Shown here one piece after another: positions 32,087 through 32,997 of a stretch of DNA of 32,997 bases. How positions within the stretch are numbered: position 1 is the first letter of the stretch; each line of letters opens with the position of its first letter. The stretch comes from Allorhizobium paknamense (lineage in GTDB: Bacteria > Pseudomonadota > Alphaproteobacteria > Rhizobiales > Rhizobiaceae), in the NCBI RefSeq assembly GCF_030815125.1, contig NZ_JAUSWH010000027.1, positions 1-32,997 of the forward strand, in the 5' to 3' direction. Made by a program: the position numbers and the translations under genes. The notes beneath the pieces are model-generated. The model made no database searches, was not told the origin of the DNA, and worked only from the letters and a program-made list of their open reading frames with translations.

Positions 32087-32997
32087 ATGCAATTCAGCAA
32101 GACGTTGTGCAGCAAGGTTTTTCACACAAAGACAAACAAAGGCGTAGAATCGTCTAGGCTGAAAAGCACTGATAGGCTGACCCGGGCAGGTATCGGTCTG
32201 TTCATGACCGTAATGACCGCCTTGGTGGCGCCTGAAGCAGCGCACGCCCTGTCAGCCACTTGCGCACTGATCAATTCAGATTTCGGCTCCCCGCACTACC
32301 TGACAAATACAACGGATGAGACATACGATTATCAGCAACTCAGCCCAGGCGAGTATGTCGCGTGGTCCTATTCGACAACCGGCGCGGCATCGTCCGGCTC
32401 TTCCTCGGCCATCGTCATCTACAACGACAACTATGGAAACCTGCTTGTCGACGACAGCAATCTGAACGGAAACATCAGCAAGTCCGGGAATTTCACCGCG
32501 ACAGGATCAATCGATAACATCCAGATCATTCTTGATGTCACTCAAGATAGTGGATCCTCGCCGTCGGCCTACAACACCCTGACGTTTAGCGCCAGTTGCG
32601 CTGCCTCGGCACCCGTGGCCGCGCCGACCGTAACGGCCGTATCACCCACCTCCGGCTCGACAGCCGGAGGCACAACCATCACCATCACGGGAACAGGCTT
32701 TACCGGGGCCACAGCCGTGACGATCGGCGGGCAAGCTGCAACCAGTTTCAACGTTGTATCCGCGACGCAAATTACCGCAGTCACCCCGGCTGGAACCGCT
32801 GGTGCAAAAAACGTTGCCGTGACAACCTCCTCCGGTTCCGGGACACTCACCAATAGTTTCACTTACGTCACACCGACCATCACCTTCAGCCCGACCGCCG
32901 GTACGCTGACGGCGGCAACGGTCGGTACGTCCTACAGCCAGACCGTCACGGCATCCGGCGGCTCCACGCCCTACTCCTATGCCGTCACCTCCGGTGC
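32087..32997 (+). CDS. Large secreted IPT/TIG and Ig-like repeat protein (3' end outside the window)
   Basis: The frame opens at ATG 32087 (MQFSKTLCSK) and stays open to the window end, 303 codons and counting. A basic N-terminal extension of about 30 residues precedes a hydrophobic segment (AGIGLFMTVMTALVAPEA, residues 34-51) with likely cleavage after AHA (54), an extended signal peptide as seen in autotransporters and large adhesins. Residues 55-175 are Ser/Asn/Asp-rich beta sequence. Residues 180-260 form an IPT/TIG domain (PTVTAVSPTSGSTAGGTTIT, then GTGFTGATAVTIGG). A putative-Ig (He_PIG) repeat starts at 262 (TFSPTAGTLTAATVGTSYSQ). Many such proteins continue with further repeats and an autotransporter barrel; that part is not visible. 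It is divergent from the collar operon. Confidence 0.85.
   Translation, partial: MQFSKTLCSKVFHTKTNKGVESSRLKSTDRLTRAGIGLFMTVMTALVAPEAAHALSATCALINSDFGSPHYLTNTTDETYDYQQLSPGEYVAWSYSTTGAASSGSSSAIVIYNDNYGNLLVDDSNLNGNISKSGNFTATGSIDNIQIILDVTQDSGSSPSAYNTLTFSASCAASAPVAAPTVTAVSPTSGSTAGGTTITITGTGFTGATAVTIGGQAATSFNVVSATQITAVTPAGTAGAKNVAVTTSSGSGTLTNSFTYVTPTITFSPTAGTLTAATVGTSYSQTVTASGGSTPYSYAVTSG

Overview
The window reads as genomic DNA from an alphaproteobacterium of the Rhizobiaceae (Agrobacterium/Rhizobium type). Evidence: GC-rich codon use, an Omp25/Omp31-like 8-strand porin, a DUF1612 (RHE_PE00001-type) gene remnant typical of rhizobial plasmids, and rhizobial-style IS6, IS66 and Tn3 elements. The assignment rests on recognised protein families, not on a database search. 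I saw no rRNA, tRNA or CRISPR array.

Region 1 (1-5338) is a type VI secretion cargo module. It holds the 3' part of a vgrG, an overlapping DUF4123 adaptor, an AT-rich gene for a GH24 (T4-lysozyme-like) effector, and an overlapping signal-peptide protein that is the likely periplasmic immunity factor. A decayed RelE/HigB-like fragment and a protein with two AP2-like DNA-binding domains follow. VgrG carries the spike, DUF4123 loads the cargo, the lysozyme domain would cut peptidoglycan of the target cell, and the exported small protein would protect the producer.

Region 2 (5601-10660) is a minus-strand set of four genes: an NmrA-type and a QorB-like NAD(P)-binding protein, an exported alpha/beta hydrolase with a Cys nucleophile, and a classical SDR. 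A LysR regulator is divergent from them, with a 7-bp inverted repeat between the two units. Region 3 (11225-18064) is an envelope and signalling block: a degenerate receiver-like protein, a small membrane protein, an OmpR/EnvZ-type two-component pair, two lipoproteins, a PepSY-like secreted protein, a single-pass proline-rich protein and an outer membrane porin.

Region 4 (18280-30064) is a pile-up of mobile DNA and broken genes. In order: a PaaI-type thioesterase fragment cut exactly at the end of an IS6-family element; a DUF1612 pseudogene cut by an IS66 remnant; a 388-bp miniature element with 58-bp inverted repeats that keeps only the tail of a serine recombinase; an EamA exporter with a headless ATP-grasp gene; and a Tn3-family transposon (28-bp inverted repeats, VOC-family passenger, tnpR, frameshifted tnpA). 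Beyond it lie a decapitated antitoxin, an intact VapC toxin and a frameshifted tyrosine recombinase. The genes on the two sides of the Tn3 element are unrelated fragments, so the segment was rearranged after insertion.

Region 5 (30165-32997) has a minus-strand operon (phage-tail-collar protein, DUF6916-like protein, GNAT acetyltransferase). Divergent from it is the start of a large secreted protein with IPT/TIG and Ig-like repeats that runs off the window. This pairing of a tail-collar module with a giant repeat protein, and the T6SS effector/immunity/AP2 block, are the parts most worth following up.
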